Below, in pieces: positions 25,501 through 37,252 of a stretch of 64,000 nucleotides of DNA. The stretch comes from Thermothelomyces thermophilus ATCC 42464 (taxonomy: Eukaryota > Ascomycota > Sordariomycetes > Sordariales > Chaetomiaceae): assembly GCF_000226095.1 (NCBI RefSeq), contig NC_016475.1, positions 3,720,001 through 3,784,000 on the forward strand, in the 5' to 3' direction. Positions within the stretch are counted from its first letter, which is position 1, and every line of letters begins with the position of its first letter. Under the pieces are notes generated by a model. That model was given only the letters and a program-made list of their open reading frames with translations. It did no database searches and was not told the origin of the DNA. The position numbers and the translations under genes are program-made.

Positions 25501-25865
25501 TAAGGTATCTAGGGCTATAAAGAACTTATTACTAATTATAGTAATTATAATATCGTCTTAGTTAGGTAAGGGGTAAATATCTAGAACCATGATTATATTT
25601 AATAGTCATAGGTTAATTATACTTCGGCTCTTCTTAACTTCTACTCCTAGCTTCTTAGTAACCTTCCTCCATATAATAAATGCTAGGCATATAATAGGGG
25701 TTAGTTTATCTATAAAAGTAAATCTACCAGATACCTAGAGCTAATCATAATATTTATCTAGAGCCTTATAGTCTTTAAGCCCTATTAGGTATAATCTAAC
25801 TATATAGACTTGCTTTCACTAACCATTAACTAGGTTAATCCATATCTTCTAGTTTTCTAGCATTA
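22561..25865 (-). pseudogene. Chromovirus B, 3' part of pol (RT, RNase H, integrase, chromodomain)
   Basis: Minus-strand Ty3/gypsy pol, decayed by RIP and cut off on the right by element D. Reverse transcriptase reads YINDIIIFSK near 25,300-25,330, so the first Asp of YxDD is now Asn. The open 77-codon stretch at 25,063-25,296 (HLYTIYKILDKA, KSFIGYPAIRLLRYIV) is the RT/RNase H connection. The integrase core shows IISDRNLKFTSDL near 23,560-23,610 and IAYYLQIDGQSERTNQ near 23,470-23,530. The GPF/Y module is GPFKIKRRVGKLVYKLDFP near 23,000-23,060. A clear chromodomain (EYWKIKKIVNHRVHGKKRLK-like, one to two stops) lies near 22,770-22,905. It continues beyond element D at 33,115. Confidence 0.85.
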
Positions 25866-26195
25866 TATAATATACTAGCCTTATAGCAACTACAGATAAG
25901 CATACAATATTCTATTCGACTACCTTAGGGAGAAAAGGAAGGGAAAAATACAAGAGTTATATAAAGGAGTACCTTTTAACCAATATATACATATATGACC
26001 TAGGTAGGGCCCGGTTAGGCTCCGGGTCGGGCGCTAACCAGGCCTTGGCCGCGTATCTACCGGACGAGTTACGAACGAGCAACGAACGCTCTACAGACCT
26101 ATAGGGCGTGTGTAGGTAGGGCAGGATAGGTCTATTCCAATACCTAGGCAAAGCCCGGGCATTGTCTAGCCTAGGTACAGCCCGGGCCTATAACA
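25866..26195 (-). repeat. LTR of element D (3' LTR)
   Basis: 330 bp, matching 32,785-33,114. It keeps an unusually GC-rich core (around 26,005-26,060) but is more mutated than its partner: the GCCCGGGC hairpin arm at its right end reads CCTAGGC here. Confidence 0.92.
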
Positions 26196-26490
26196 TACCC
26201 CCCCTCTTCTCTTTTCGCAGTTACCAGGCTAACCTACCCTGTATCCCGCCCCTGTGTCGGTCCTATAAGCGGGTCCCGTGCCTTCCTTCCTTTGTCGCTA
26301 TAATAATGTAACCCGCGCGTATAATGGTATATCGAGCACGAACAGGCAGCTGTTCGAGTTCGGATAGAAGCTAAGCTCCTTCCCTTTGTTGTTAGAATAA
26401 CGTAACCTACGCGCGTAATAGTAAGTTACGTATATAATAAGTAGGTTGCCTAGGTCCTATATACTCCCTTACCGCCCTCCTCCTAACGCC

Positions 26491-26498
26491 TATAAATA
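26491..26498 (+). promoter_or_regulatory. TATA box for the plus-strand ORF of element D
   Basis: TATAAATA is followed by a long C/T-rich stretch typical of fungal transcription starts. It lies about 150-190 bp before the plus-strand frame. The 26,200-26,500 interval also keeps more GC than its surroundings. Confidence 0.45.
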
Positions 26499-26639
26499 CC
26501 CCCTTTTCTTCCCTCCTCCTCCTAATTCTTTCTCTTATAATTAACTCTCCTCTTCCTCTATACCCTCTAACTACCCTTGCCTCCTATAACTATACTTGCT
26601 ACCTATACCCTTATTATACCTTTAAGTTCTTTTTTTAAT

Positions 26640-27708
26640 TAGTATCTATCTAGTATATTTATAGCTACTAGTTTACTTAGTAATGATAATAATAGTTATT
26701 ACCCTAGTAGTAATGAAAATAAAGATTACTATATAAGTTTCCCTTTCTTATATTAATTTTTAGCTATTATATATATATATATAGAATATAGACTAACTCT
26801 TTATTTTATAATATAAGAATGCTAACCTTTTCCTTAGTAGGTATACTATTAAAGGTAACTCCTTTAATAAGGAGTTTAAACTATAGCCTAAGAAGTAGTA
26901 ATACTACCTACTATATATTAACAAACTTCTAAGAGGTAATAAGGTTAAATATATCTAAGGTTAAGGCGCTTCTTATATAATATATTATAAGAGTTATAAG
27001 AGCTATATTTAGGATCTATAACTCTAGGCTAATAACTCCTACCTATATATAAGTATTAAGAAAATCGTAGGTTATTATAATACTAGTACTACCCTTGCCT
27101 TCCTTACCTATTATAAGATTACTAACTAGGGTACCTATTATACCGTCCTAATACCTAAGTTCTCTGTATTAATATATTCGTTCTCTATACTCTTTAAAGC
27201 CACCTAGTCTAACTACTTGCCTAGATAGGCTACCTTTACCCCTACTTAGGCTATAAGTTCTTATTATTCTAATAATAACTTTACCCTAGTTACTACTACT
27301 GCTACCTTTAATACCCCTACCTACTATAGTAATATCGTCTAACCTACCGCCAGCTCTAACCCTACCCTACAAGCTACTAGGCAGCTTATATACTACGCTA
27401 TAGTATAGAATAATAGCATACTACACTAGATATAATATATAAACGAGAATATATTAACTTTAGTTAACATTAATACCGCCCTTGTCGCCTACATCCTCAG
27501 CACCCTATCGCCTACCTCTTATACCTACTCGAGCGCCTCTACGTACCCTATACCTATACCGATCGACTTTAGCCGTTCCTACGCCTACCACTCTTCCTCG
27601 CCTGTCAATCGCGTGGCGCGCCTAGTCTACGACTACGACGACCCTACCCTTACCACCATAACTATTATTTTAGAGGAGGAGGATAAGGAGGAGGAGGTCG
27701 TAGAGTAA
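26640..27708 (+). pseudogene. Accessory plus-strand ORF of element D, Cys-rich then acidic, RIP-decayed
   Basis: This frame runs opposite to gag-pol, between the end of the integrase and the 3' LTR. From 26,940 to the TAA at 27,706-27,708 one plus frame holds with RIP-type stops. The last 75 codons are stop-free and end in a Glu/Asp-rich tail (LEEEDKEEEVVE). Around 26,940-27,180 Tyr codons are spaced like former cysteines (TGT to TAT), which suggests an original Cys-rich module; that reading is inference. The 5' end near 26,640-26,940 probably contains an intron. Extra ORFs between pol and the 3' LTR are known in some gypsy elements; I cannot assign this one to a family. Confidence 0.5.
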
Positions 27709-27999
27709 GCGCGTTATATACTAGTTAGTATATTTATTTTTGTTTTTATAATTAGACTATCTCTATAAGTATATCCATAATACGGTCGTAACGCGTCTAT
27801 AATACGACTATAACACGCCTACCGCTTATTTACCCTAGGTTTGCCTACCTATACGAAAATTTTATATCGTTTGCTTTTATACCCTCCTTTACCTCCTATT
27901 TGTAACTAGTCTATTACTATAATATATATCTCCCTACTCCTACTTAAACGTGTTAAACGCTTTAGTATTTTCTAGATTTTCTAATAGCTTCTAAGTTAG

Positions 28000-30900
28000 G
28001 GTGTTATATCCCTTCTATTTTACTAGTATATCGTGTCGATTTCCTCTCCCCTTCGCGTTCCTAGCCGCGAGGATCGTTTCTACTTTATATTTCTCTTATA
28101 AAAGTCCCTCCTAGGAAAGTTCTAATACTAGGTCTAGTTAGAAATTTAATATATATTATAAAGGTAGTAGGTTAAACGCGGTACGCTTAATAAGGTTAAT
28201 ATAAAAGGTAGGGTAAAGGCTACAAGGAACATTTAAAGTTACTATTAGTAATATTAGTACTATAATTACTTTATATTTAGTATTAATCTAGTTAAGTTTA
28301 TAGCTAGGACGGTTAGTCTTAATATTATATAAGGATAGCTATATTTTATCCTCTACTTTAAATCTCTTAGCTAGGCGTTAAGAACGATTAGTGTTTTCTT
28401 ACTAGTGCTATTATACGTATATAATAGTAGCCTAGGTCTATTTTATACCTTCTCTTAGGTAGTGTAAGAAGTTAGTAGCTCTTCCTCATAGGGTTAAGGT
28501 AGGAGTATCTAGTAGGTTAGCAAACTATATTAGGCTTATATTATAACTATAGAGGAGGTAGCTTATATTTATCCTAGTTACTATTAAGTTATAATTATTA
28601 ATTATAAGCTAATATATAGGTAGATATTTAGGCTAGTTATATTAGGCAAAGGAAACTATAGTCTATAAGATAGTCTATACCTCCTAATTTATACGTTCTA
28701 TACCTCTATCTATCTATAGATAATAGGCTATTAATAGTAGTTACTCGATCCCGACAGTCTTATAAAGAGTAGTCTAAAACTAGCTAAGCTAGTCCGAACC
28801 GCGATTAGTAATAATTTGTATCAGAAATCCGTAAAACCGCTATTATATATCCTAGAACCAGAGCGTATATACCTTAGCTCCTATCAAGGATATAGCTTTA
28901 AGCTAGACGTACTTTGACAGCTAGTTAGTAATCACTATAAGGTACTAGGGTAAATTCTTATCTTATATAGGGAGATCGACTATAAAATTGATAGAAATCT
29001 ATTTCTAGAAGCGGTCGGCAATAGGTAGGGGCTAGAGGAGTCCTTATTATAGTTAACGTAAAACCTTAGCCCTTTAATATATATAATAGTTCCTTATAAA
29101 CCTCTTTACGTCTAGAGATATGAAATTCTAATAATAGTCCTATTAGAGTATTTTAAATAGCCTATTCCTCCCTAGGTAACCTAATATAAGGGAGTTATAG
29201 ATACATTAAAGGATAGTAATAGTAAGTGGTTCCTATATAAGGAGCTAAAGTCTACCCTAGAATTAGAGAGTACCTCATATATTAAAGGAGTAATCTATAA
29301 TCTAGGTCTATACTATATTTGCTTCCTTTAGAAATTTTCGGGCCCTATCCTAGATAGCCTAGAGCTAGTATATATAATATTTATCCTTAATAACTCCCTT
29401 ATCCTATAAGGCTACTAGCTATTTATCTGTAAAAATGGTACTCCCCTTTAGGAGATAGGATACTTTAGATAACGTCAAGGAATCTATCGTATCTATCTAG
29501 ATAGTAAGGAGAAGTTATACTATACGCTATACGTCTTTAGGAAAGTCTTATTCGCAATAGAATAAGGCGTTAAGGCGGGACGCTTATAACCTAGGTCGGT
29601 AACGGAGCTTAAAGTTAAAGAGGGAGAGTATCTTAGTCTATTAAGCTTACTACTTACTAATTAAACGAGGCTAGGAAAAGTATTCGAGGTTTTTATAATT
29701 AGTTAAGATCTAAAAGGGAGCTACGACACTATAAAGCTCGGCCGACTAGGCCTTTAGGTATAAGATAATCGTAAGTAACTCCTTATTATAGATTATATAG
29801 TTCTATTTGACCAGGGTTAGTTTCATAGAATAGTAGACTATAGGGTATAGGACCCTATCTTCTCCCTATTAGGATAGGTACCCTCCTAGCGTTATCCTAG
29901 AGCAATCTACCTTAAGTACTATCTCCCGTTTAGAGTCCTATTATACAAGAACAGATTCTAATATAAAGGCCGTCTTAAGAGCATTAAAGGCCTTCTATTA
30001 TTTAGTCCCTTACTAGAACAGGGTATTCTTATAGGTTAACTACGTTAAGGGTTCTATTAGCCTAGAAAAGTTAGGGATAAAGTCTTAGTAGAAATTAGTA
30101 AACCCTAGGAAGCTTTATACTCCCTAAACCTTCTATAGTACCTCCTATTCGCGGATAGTAGCTAGCTTTTCAAGGTCTAGACAGACCTAGGCCCTTACCT
30201 CTACAATATAGCCAAGGTATTTAACTTCTTTTATAATAAATATATACTTCTTAAGGTCTAGTATAAGTCCTACTTTTTATAACCTTTAGAGCACGTCCTT
30301 TACTTACCTTATATAATCTTTCCTACTACCTAAAGTATAAACTAAGATATTATTAAGGTATACTATCATAAAGTCTCTAAACGTTAGGCTAAGAGCGTTA
30401 TTAATATATTATTAGAAGGTTATAGGTACGCCTATAAGTCTAAAGGGATAGATAAGCTACTTAAAGAGACCAAACCAGGTCTAGAATACTATTAAATGTT
30501 CATAGCCCTTTATAATCTAGATATAGTAGAAGGCTACCTAGATATCTAACTTTATAAACTACTTAGCTCCGGCTAGGGAGCGAAGCGTTTCTTTAATAAG
30601 CAGGAAGGGGTATCGATCTTGTTTCGTAATCTTATTTAGCGCTCGATAGTTAATATAGAACCTCTAACCTCCATCTACTTTCTTTACTAAGAGGATAGGG
30701 ATAGCGGCCAAAGAGGAGCTAGCTCGGATCTATCCCTTATCTAGTAAGTTAACAACTTGCTTTCAGACTTCTAATAAATAGTCTTATAGTATATTATAGA
30801 GAGGCCCCTAGAGAAGTTTAGGGATCTTTCTGTCTAGGCCCTCCTTTAATTTAATATAATGATTAGCTACGCTATGATATAGAGAAAGTCTGCTAGCTTT

Positions 30901-32726
30901 CTCCTTATCAAAGAGGTCGGCAAAATCGTAAAGTTCGTCTAGTAAGGTAACCTCTAACTCTATACTAGGCCCTAGTTAGGTACCCCCTTTTCCTATACCT
31001 TCTCCGTCAAATTAGCGTCTTGATTCTAGGATAGTTATTATTTCCTAGATACTAGTAACTAGGAAGGTATTGGAAGTCTTCTTCTTCTATACCCTCCGAA
31101 CTATACCTATAAAGACTATACCTATAATTTAGGAGATTCCTATCCATCTTAACTATAAAGAGATCTTATAGATAAGTAATCTCGGTTATATCCTAATTTT
31201 AAGAACGCCTACGTATATATCTAGTTTAACCTTCTAGTATTTTATCCATAGAAGACCTAGTATAACGTTATATACAAGTTCTAGGACTATATAAAATGCG
31301 GCCTAACTCTTCTAGCTATTAATATCTATTATAACGCAGGCTATCCGAGTAATCTTCTAGTTCTATTATAGCCTAGTTATAGTCCTAAGGATATATATAG
31401 TAGGCAAACTAATCTACTTAATTCTAAGCTTCTAGTATATTCTCTCGCTAATAACGTTATAGCTAGAATATCCATTGTCTACTTAAGCATTTATAAAGCT
31501 AGTAGAGTTAAAGAAGATTAGAATAAGAAAAGGAGGTCTATCTATTCTTTTACTAATCTCTATAAACTTGTCTTCTAGGTAATTATAGTCTTCTAGCCCC
31601 CTTGTAAGACTTTGCTTAGGGGCTACTCTTTTCCCTGCTTACTATCTTCTTCATTAGATAGGTTATCATCTTCCTTCTAATCCTTAGCCTTTAAAGCATT
31701 AATATCGGTTCTTAGCTAATTCTATTATACTAGCCTTAAAGTAAAGGTAAAGTGATACTTAGTAATGAAGTAACCCTTCTACCTATACTAGATATATACT
31801 CTGGTTATCCATTAGGCTATATATACTTCCAGACTAACCTATTTCGCCCATAGGGCATTACCCTTATATTTTCCTACCCTATTCTTATTAGGTCCCTTCC
31901 TCTATAGATTAATATATAACAAGTTAATTCTAGTTATCGGTATATCTCCTTCCATATCCTTTCCTCTTTATAGTTTAGGTACCGCTTACTACCCCTATAT
32001 CTATTAATACTTATTACTAAGCTAAAGAGCCTTAAGATCTATAGTAATCTTATAGTATTTCTTAACTACTATTATATGATTATTCTAGGGAATTCCTCGT
32101 CTAACTATCGTATATTTAAGTTTTAGAGAGAGGCATTATTATAATTTGATTAGGTATAGCTCGTTACTCTAAAGGAGACTACCTACCTTCGATAGCTTGG
32201 CCTTAAACCGAACAATAAAAGCGGCAAACGGTTTATTATCTCTTTATCAAAGGAATTCTAGTTCCGATAGGGCTACCGTCTTCTTATAAGGGTCGGAGAA
32301 GATGCTCTCGAGATATTAGAGGAACTTGGTCGGGTTATACCTAACTTTTAGGCCTATAGATTTATAATAGGCCGTAACCCGAGTCTATACCTAGCATGTA
32401 AGGTTTCCCTAGATAAAGACCTATTAATCGTAATTAGAGCCGATAAAATCTCTATTAGCTATACGGACGTGTTCTATTATACTCTTCTATACTACGAAGA
32501 GTTCCTTTTCACCGTCGAAAGGTTATCCGGTTAGGAGACGCTTCTACTATGGCCGGTAAGCTTTAAAGGGTACCCTAGCCGACTTAGAGGTTAGGATAGG
32601 TTAGGTTTAGGATGCTTAGAGGGTATCGATCGTCGTGTTCTACTATTTTACTACTACTTAAAGGGAGTAGACGAGCTCCTATAATTCTACTAAGCCCGAG
32701 GGCCTATATACCATTGAATCTGTCAT
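28000..32726 (-). pseudogene. gag-pol remnant of element D
   Basis: The minus-strand polyprotein starts about 32,726 with MTDSMVYRPSGLVEL, a likely gag N-terminus 58 bp inside the 5' LTR. The reverse transcriptase active site reads FMIVYLNNILVYT at 30,335-30,375, with both catalytic Asp residues of YxDD now Asn. The integrase core reads IITNRGSD near 28,780-28,815 (Asp to Asn in the DRG motif). It is followed by a degraded AYHPQTDG-like box. The C-terminus fades near 28,000 in a basic segment with no visible chromodomain. Stops are frequent throughout. Confidence 0.85.
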
Positions 32727-32784
32727 AACTACGTCGTTAATAACTCTCTTAGGGAGTTACTACCGATATAAAAGATAGTCGAAA

Positions 32785-33114
32785 TGTAATATACTAGCCT
32801 TATAGTAACTATAGATAAGCGTATAATATTCTATTCGACTACCTTAGGGAGAAAAGAAAGGGAAAAATACAAGAGTTATACGGAGGAGTACCTTTTAACT
32901 AATATGTATATATATAACCCGGGTAGGGCCTGGTTAGGCTCCGGGTCAGGCGCTAACCGGGCCTTGGCCGCGTGTCTACCGGACGAGTTACGAACGAGTA
33001 ACGAACGCTCTACGGACCTGTGGGGCGTGCGTGGGTGGGGCGGGATGGGTCTATTCTAGTGCCCGGGCTTTGCCCGGGCATTGTCTAGCCTAGGTATAGC
33101 CCGGGCCTATAATA
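32785..33114 (-). repeat. LTR of element D (5' LTR)
   Basis: 330 bp partner of 25,866-26,195, and the better preserved copy. It begins TGTAATATAC as TG..CA rules predict. A perfect 8 bp inverted repeat GCCCGGGC-TTT-GCCCGGGC lies at 33,061-33,079, with a related third arm near 33,099-33,106. Confidence 0.92.
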
Positions 33115-35100
33115 TATTAGTATAATTCCCCTGTTATAGTAAAGGTTATATCTATCTAGAAGTTCCTTTACCTTAAGTACGAACTTGGGATTTATATTAG
33201 TAATACTAATACTATCCTTACTTTTAATAGCTAGGACGTTATTAGGTTTCTTAATACTGTAAGATAGGGTATAAAAGTTAACTCTATTTGGTAGCTAGAT
33301 CCTAGCTATTGTCACTAGTATCTTCTTAGTAATATGCTTATTAGGCCTCTTCTAGCTTTTCCTTTAGCTCTTACTTGGTAATTCCTTCTTAGACCTTAGT
33401 CTATATATCCTCCATATTGCTTATATTGACCTAGGTAGTAGTATCCTCCCTATAGTATTCCGAGAGGTAGCTAATCTTATCTCATTTCTAGATAACTATA
33501 AGGACATTAGTATCATTTCTAACGATAGCTACTAGGGATATATGCTAATTGACTATAGTATCCTAGACTCTGTCTCGGCTAGTAGTAAAGTAGAAGTACT
33601 TGCCCTCTAGGACGTCATTAGGTAGTAGTATAAAGTAAGTCTCGACTATCTAGGTAGAGTATATAGGAATGATAGTATACTGGATAGTAGTAACCTTCCG
33701 AGAGATAGGCTTAGGGTTCTTCTTTACGATGTCCCTATAGACCTTTATATTTGCTAGCGATCTAAAGGTATAGATGCCCTTGACAAAGTTGATCTTAACA
33801 CTATAAGCCATTATAAAGTCGGTGCCTAAGAGTATTTTTAGAGTAAGTTTATTAATTATATTGGCTGTAATGTAGATATATCTGTCGATTAGCATGTTCT
33901 TAGCCTTCCCTAGGATATAGAAGTCAAATTCGACCTGTTTACTAATCCTAGTCTTCGAATTAACTCCCTTAAAGGTATAGGGTTTGCCTTTAATCTATTA
34001 GGGATTCTTTGCCTATTAGGTAATCTATATCCGGTTAACTAGGTTAGTTAAACTACCTATGTCGAAATAGATATCTGTAGTTTGATCTCCTAGGTTAGCT
34101 CGAACTAGAATATATAGGTAAGATGTTTTCCTTAGCCGGTAGAAGGGTATTTCTATACTCGGGTTAGCTTCTACTACTTAGCTAGGTTCGAAGGAGAGGA
34201 GTACGGTTTCCTATTCCCGTTCCTTAGGTAGTTCTAACGGTATAGTTACTCCTTCTACGAAGTCTCGTTCTACCTAGGGAAGGTCTTCCTTCTTTAGTAG
34301 TTCTAGTAATTATAGTTTCTTCCTATAATTCTAGTGTAAGTAATGATATAGCGCTCCTCGGCTTATAAATAACTATTTATAGAGCCTATAGATATTACTA
34401 TCGTCCTAGATATAGTCGTCCTTGATAGTACTAAGGAAGTACGCCTTTCTGTTGCTACTATTTCTATTAGTCTTAGATTTATAGTCACTAACTAAAAGAT
34501 AGCTAGTAACTTTAAGCTCCTTATATTTGGCTTTGGCTTTCTTATCTTTACTAGATACTATTATAGTATTATAGTAGTAACAGGTACTATCCTTGTTAAT
34601 ACGCTTCTAGCTATAGTGACGGAATTATTAGAAGTAGGGATTCCGTTTGCTATATCTGCCCTTCTCCTAGGGTTTAATGCCCTAGGGATAGTTACCCTTG
34701 CCTTAGTCGTTATAATCTTTCAGGTAAGGCTCCTAGTTATAGCTTTAGTATCGCTTTCCTTATAGAAGATACCTACGTTTCTATTCCTCTCTCTGCCTAT
34801 AGTGGTCAGACCGGTACCATTAGCCTTAATTACCTTGTTTTAGCTTGGTATATAACTAGTTAGCTTGATCTTTAGAAGTGCCATTATTATTACTACTGCT
34901 ATTACTTAGTCCGTTAGAGGTATCCTTAACATTAAATACGGCGGCTTTCTATACCCTTCTTTCGGCCTTAAGCTCTTTAGAGAGTGCCTTCTATTTTTCG
35001 GTGACCTAAAGAAGGTATTAGTCAAATATATCCGTTTCCTATAGTATAAGATAAAGCTTATAAAGTACTAGGGTTATTATTAACTAAAGTCTAATTAGAA
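33115..35100 (-). pseudogene. Chromovirus B, 5' part (gag, zinc knuckle, protease)
   Basis: Continuation of element B on the other side of insertion D, minus strand. The aspartic protease shows YFDIGSLTN near 34,045-34,075, where the D-T/S-G catalytic triad has become DIG. The conserved ILLGTDFIMAYSVKINFVKG segment follows within the open 81-codon stretch at 33,650-33,895. A degraded CCHC-type segment (CYYYN) lies near 34,570-34,600. Charged gag-like sequence continues to about 35,100. The left limit is the target duplication of D at 33,115-33,119. The outer limit and LTR of B were not found. Confidence 0.75.
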
Positions 35101-36571
35101 GCTAGTAGTTTGTCTTATCTCCCTAGACTTAGGTATAATAGAAAAGATCTATCGCGAATTTATAGATAGATTTACCTATAATGAGGTTATCCTTAGTATA
35201 ACTATTCTAAACTAGCTATTAGCCTGTTTAATTAAACTAGATACCGAATTATTCTTTAATCCTTTAGAGCTATATCTCTGTACTTAAGTAAAGAGTCTCC
35301 TTTTTAATAGGTAATAGTTACTATTTATACTACTATAGAGCTAACCTATAGAATAATACCTATAGGTCATTCTATAGAAGGAGTTCTTTAGAAACATTTC
35401 CTCTAACTATATTATAAATATACTTAATCTAGAGGTTAATATCTATATAATAATAGATCTTCTTATAATAGAAGATTAGCTAGCCATTAGTAATCTTTTA
35501 ATTAGCATCTAGCTAGAGTAAGCTAATATTAGTAATCTTCCATACCTAATTAGTAGCTAGTTATAGTAGTATATATACTAGCTATAGCTAAAGGGAACTA
35601 ATGTCTGTTAGTTCGGTTATAGCGTTCTATAGGAATCTAACTATAGCCTATTAAAGCAGTCTTATGATTATCTTCTTAATTAAATCTAATAGTAAGAGGG
35701 GTATATACCCCCTAGTTAAGGTATTTCCTATTAGTATTAGTATTATTATTAATAATCCTTCTATTGGATAAGCTATTAGCTAAAGGGTTTAAGAAGACCC
35801 TTATTAAGGTTCTTCCCTTTCTAAAAGCTCCCTTAGTACGTTAATTATAATTATAGTTTAGGTAATTCTAATAGGTCTACTTAATACCTAATTACCTTAT
35901 TAACTTAGACCTACTAGGTTTAGCTTAAGCCTTAATATCTCTAGTAGCTCTAGTAAGCCAATAGGTGAAATTATCCTTTATAGGGCTATTTCTAATAGTA
36001 TAGTAAATTATTAAACTAGGCCATTAGGACTTAGCATTTTCAGGGTCTCTAAAGGTCCTCTAAATTAGGATTCCTCCTAAACTTGTACTTCTAGTATAGT
36101 TCTTACTTCTAATAATAATAATAAAATAAGCGCCTAATCTAAAAGCTAGGGAAGGCGCTTAATAAAGCGGTTTATAAGTCTTTTTAGTATATACTTGTCA
36201 AGATTCTAGGACTCTAGGTAATCTTTATCGATTAGGTAGTTATTAAAGTCTTATATATAAGCTAAGTACTAGTTAGCCTCCTTAAGGGATACCACTAGCT
36301 CGAGGATTCGAAGTTCTATTAGAGTAAGCCTTTAAACCTAACGCTAGTAAGCGTTTCTAACGACAAAGTAGTAGGTCTAATACGCTTATTATAGTTTAGG
36401 CTTGTTCATTAGATCTTGACAGAGTTACTATTACTATCGTATCTAACCATTTAGGCATCTACTTAAGTAGAGGGATATAATCACTTGCCTAGGTAAATGG
36501 TCTTCTATAGCGTTTGAACGCTTATAATTAGTAACGAGATCGTAGATTCGAACCAGTAGTAGGTACCACTT
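35101..36571. other. RIP-mutated DNA, not assigned
   Basis: Very AT-rich sequence with no frame or repeat I could assign. On the minus strand at about 36,545-36,555 GGTTCGAATC matches a tRNA B box, but no cloverleaf can be drawn around it. It may belong to the 5' end of element B or to a tRNA-related short repeat adjoining repeat R. Confidence 0.35.
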
Positions 36572-36823
36572 GCTATAGCTTAGTAGCTATAATTAGTATA
36601 GCTTAGAAGGCTATAAAGATATAATACTATAGTAATATTTATACTATAGGCGGTACTCCTAGACTAACTATTACAATCTATAGAAGTAGGTAATAAAAGC
36701 GTTAATTATTCTAAATGCTAGAGGCACTTAGAAAAGCTATCTAAATATATATTAACCCTAGCTTATTATCCCTATTAGTAGGTCAGTCAGATCTAACCTA
36801 TAGATAGCCAAATGCTATAATAG
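36572..36823 (+). repeat. 252 bp dispersed repeat R, copy 2
   Basis: Same length as 11,300-11,551 and alignable without gaps, but with heavier C-to-T and G-to-A change. Element C is inserted at its right end: the target duplication GAGAG begins at 36,823. Confidence 0.6.
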
Positions 36824-36827
36824 AGAG

Positions 36828-37252
36828 TATAACGAACCTAACTTAGACTTCTTCTAAAAAGGTTCAGACAAAGGTAGATTAATCGGGATAAGCGTATAGG
36901 TCGTCTAAGGGATTCGGTAAAGCCAAAGGGTTCATAATAACGCTAGAGTTATCTCGTATAGTATTTAACAATACTTGGTATAAGTACTATAATTATAATT
37001 ACTATCACTAGTAAACTCCTAGAGTCCACTATAACGAGTGACTATCTATATATATATAATCCTAGGATTACTAACAGTCGTAGTGATCCTCTATACTAGC
37101 TTACCTAGCTTACATTGTAAGCTAGTAATCCTCTGCTAGGATCATTTCTTACTAAGTGTAATCCTATCCTAATTAGCCTATTATTCTTACTATCCTATTG
37201 GTCTATTAGGGAGGCGGCTTAGGCAGCGTCTTATATATATATTTCCGTAATA
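36828..37252 (-). repeat. LTR of element C (3' LTR)
   Basis: 425 bp partner of 43,954-44,378, heavily RIP-mutated along its whole length. A purine tract on the minus strand of 37,253-37,267 marks the polypurine site. Confidence 0.92.

Larger units (their letters stand above)
25866..33114 (-). mobile_element. Ty3/gypsy LTR retrotransposon D, nested in chromovirus B
   Basis: A 7,249 bp element with 330 bp LTRs and a CATTA / TATTA target duplication. It splits chromovirus B between its reverse transcriptase and its protease/gag half, so D is younger than B. gag-pol is on the minus strand. A purine tract (minus strand of about 26,196-26,215) adjoins the left LTR. A plus-strand reading frame lies between the integrase end and this LTR. 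Confidence 0.92.

Noticed and set aside
36481-36580. Possible tRNA gene (GGTTCGAATC B box on the minus strand)
   Set aside because: No acceptor stem, anticodon arm or correctly spaced A box could be drawn; it is more likely part of a decayed repeat.
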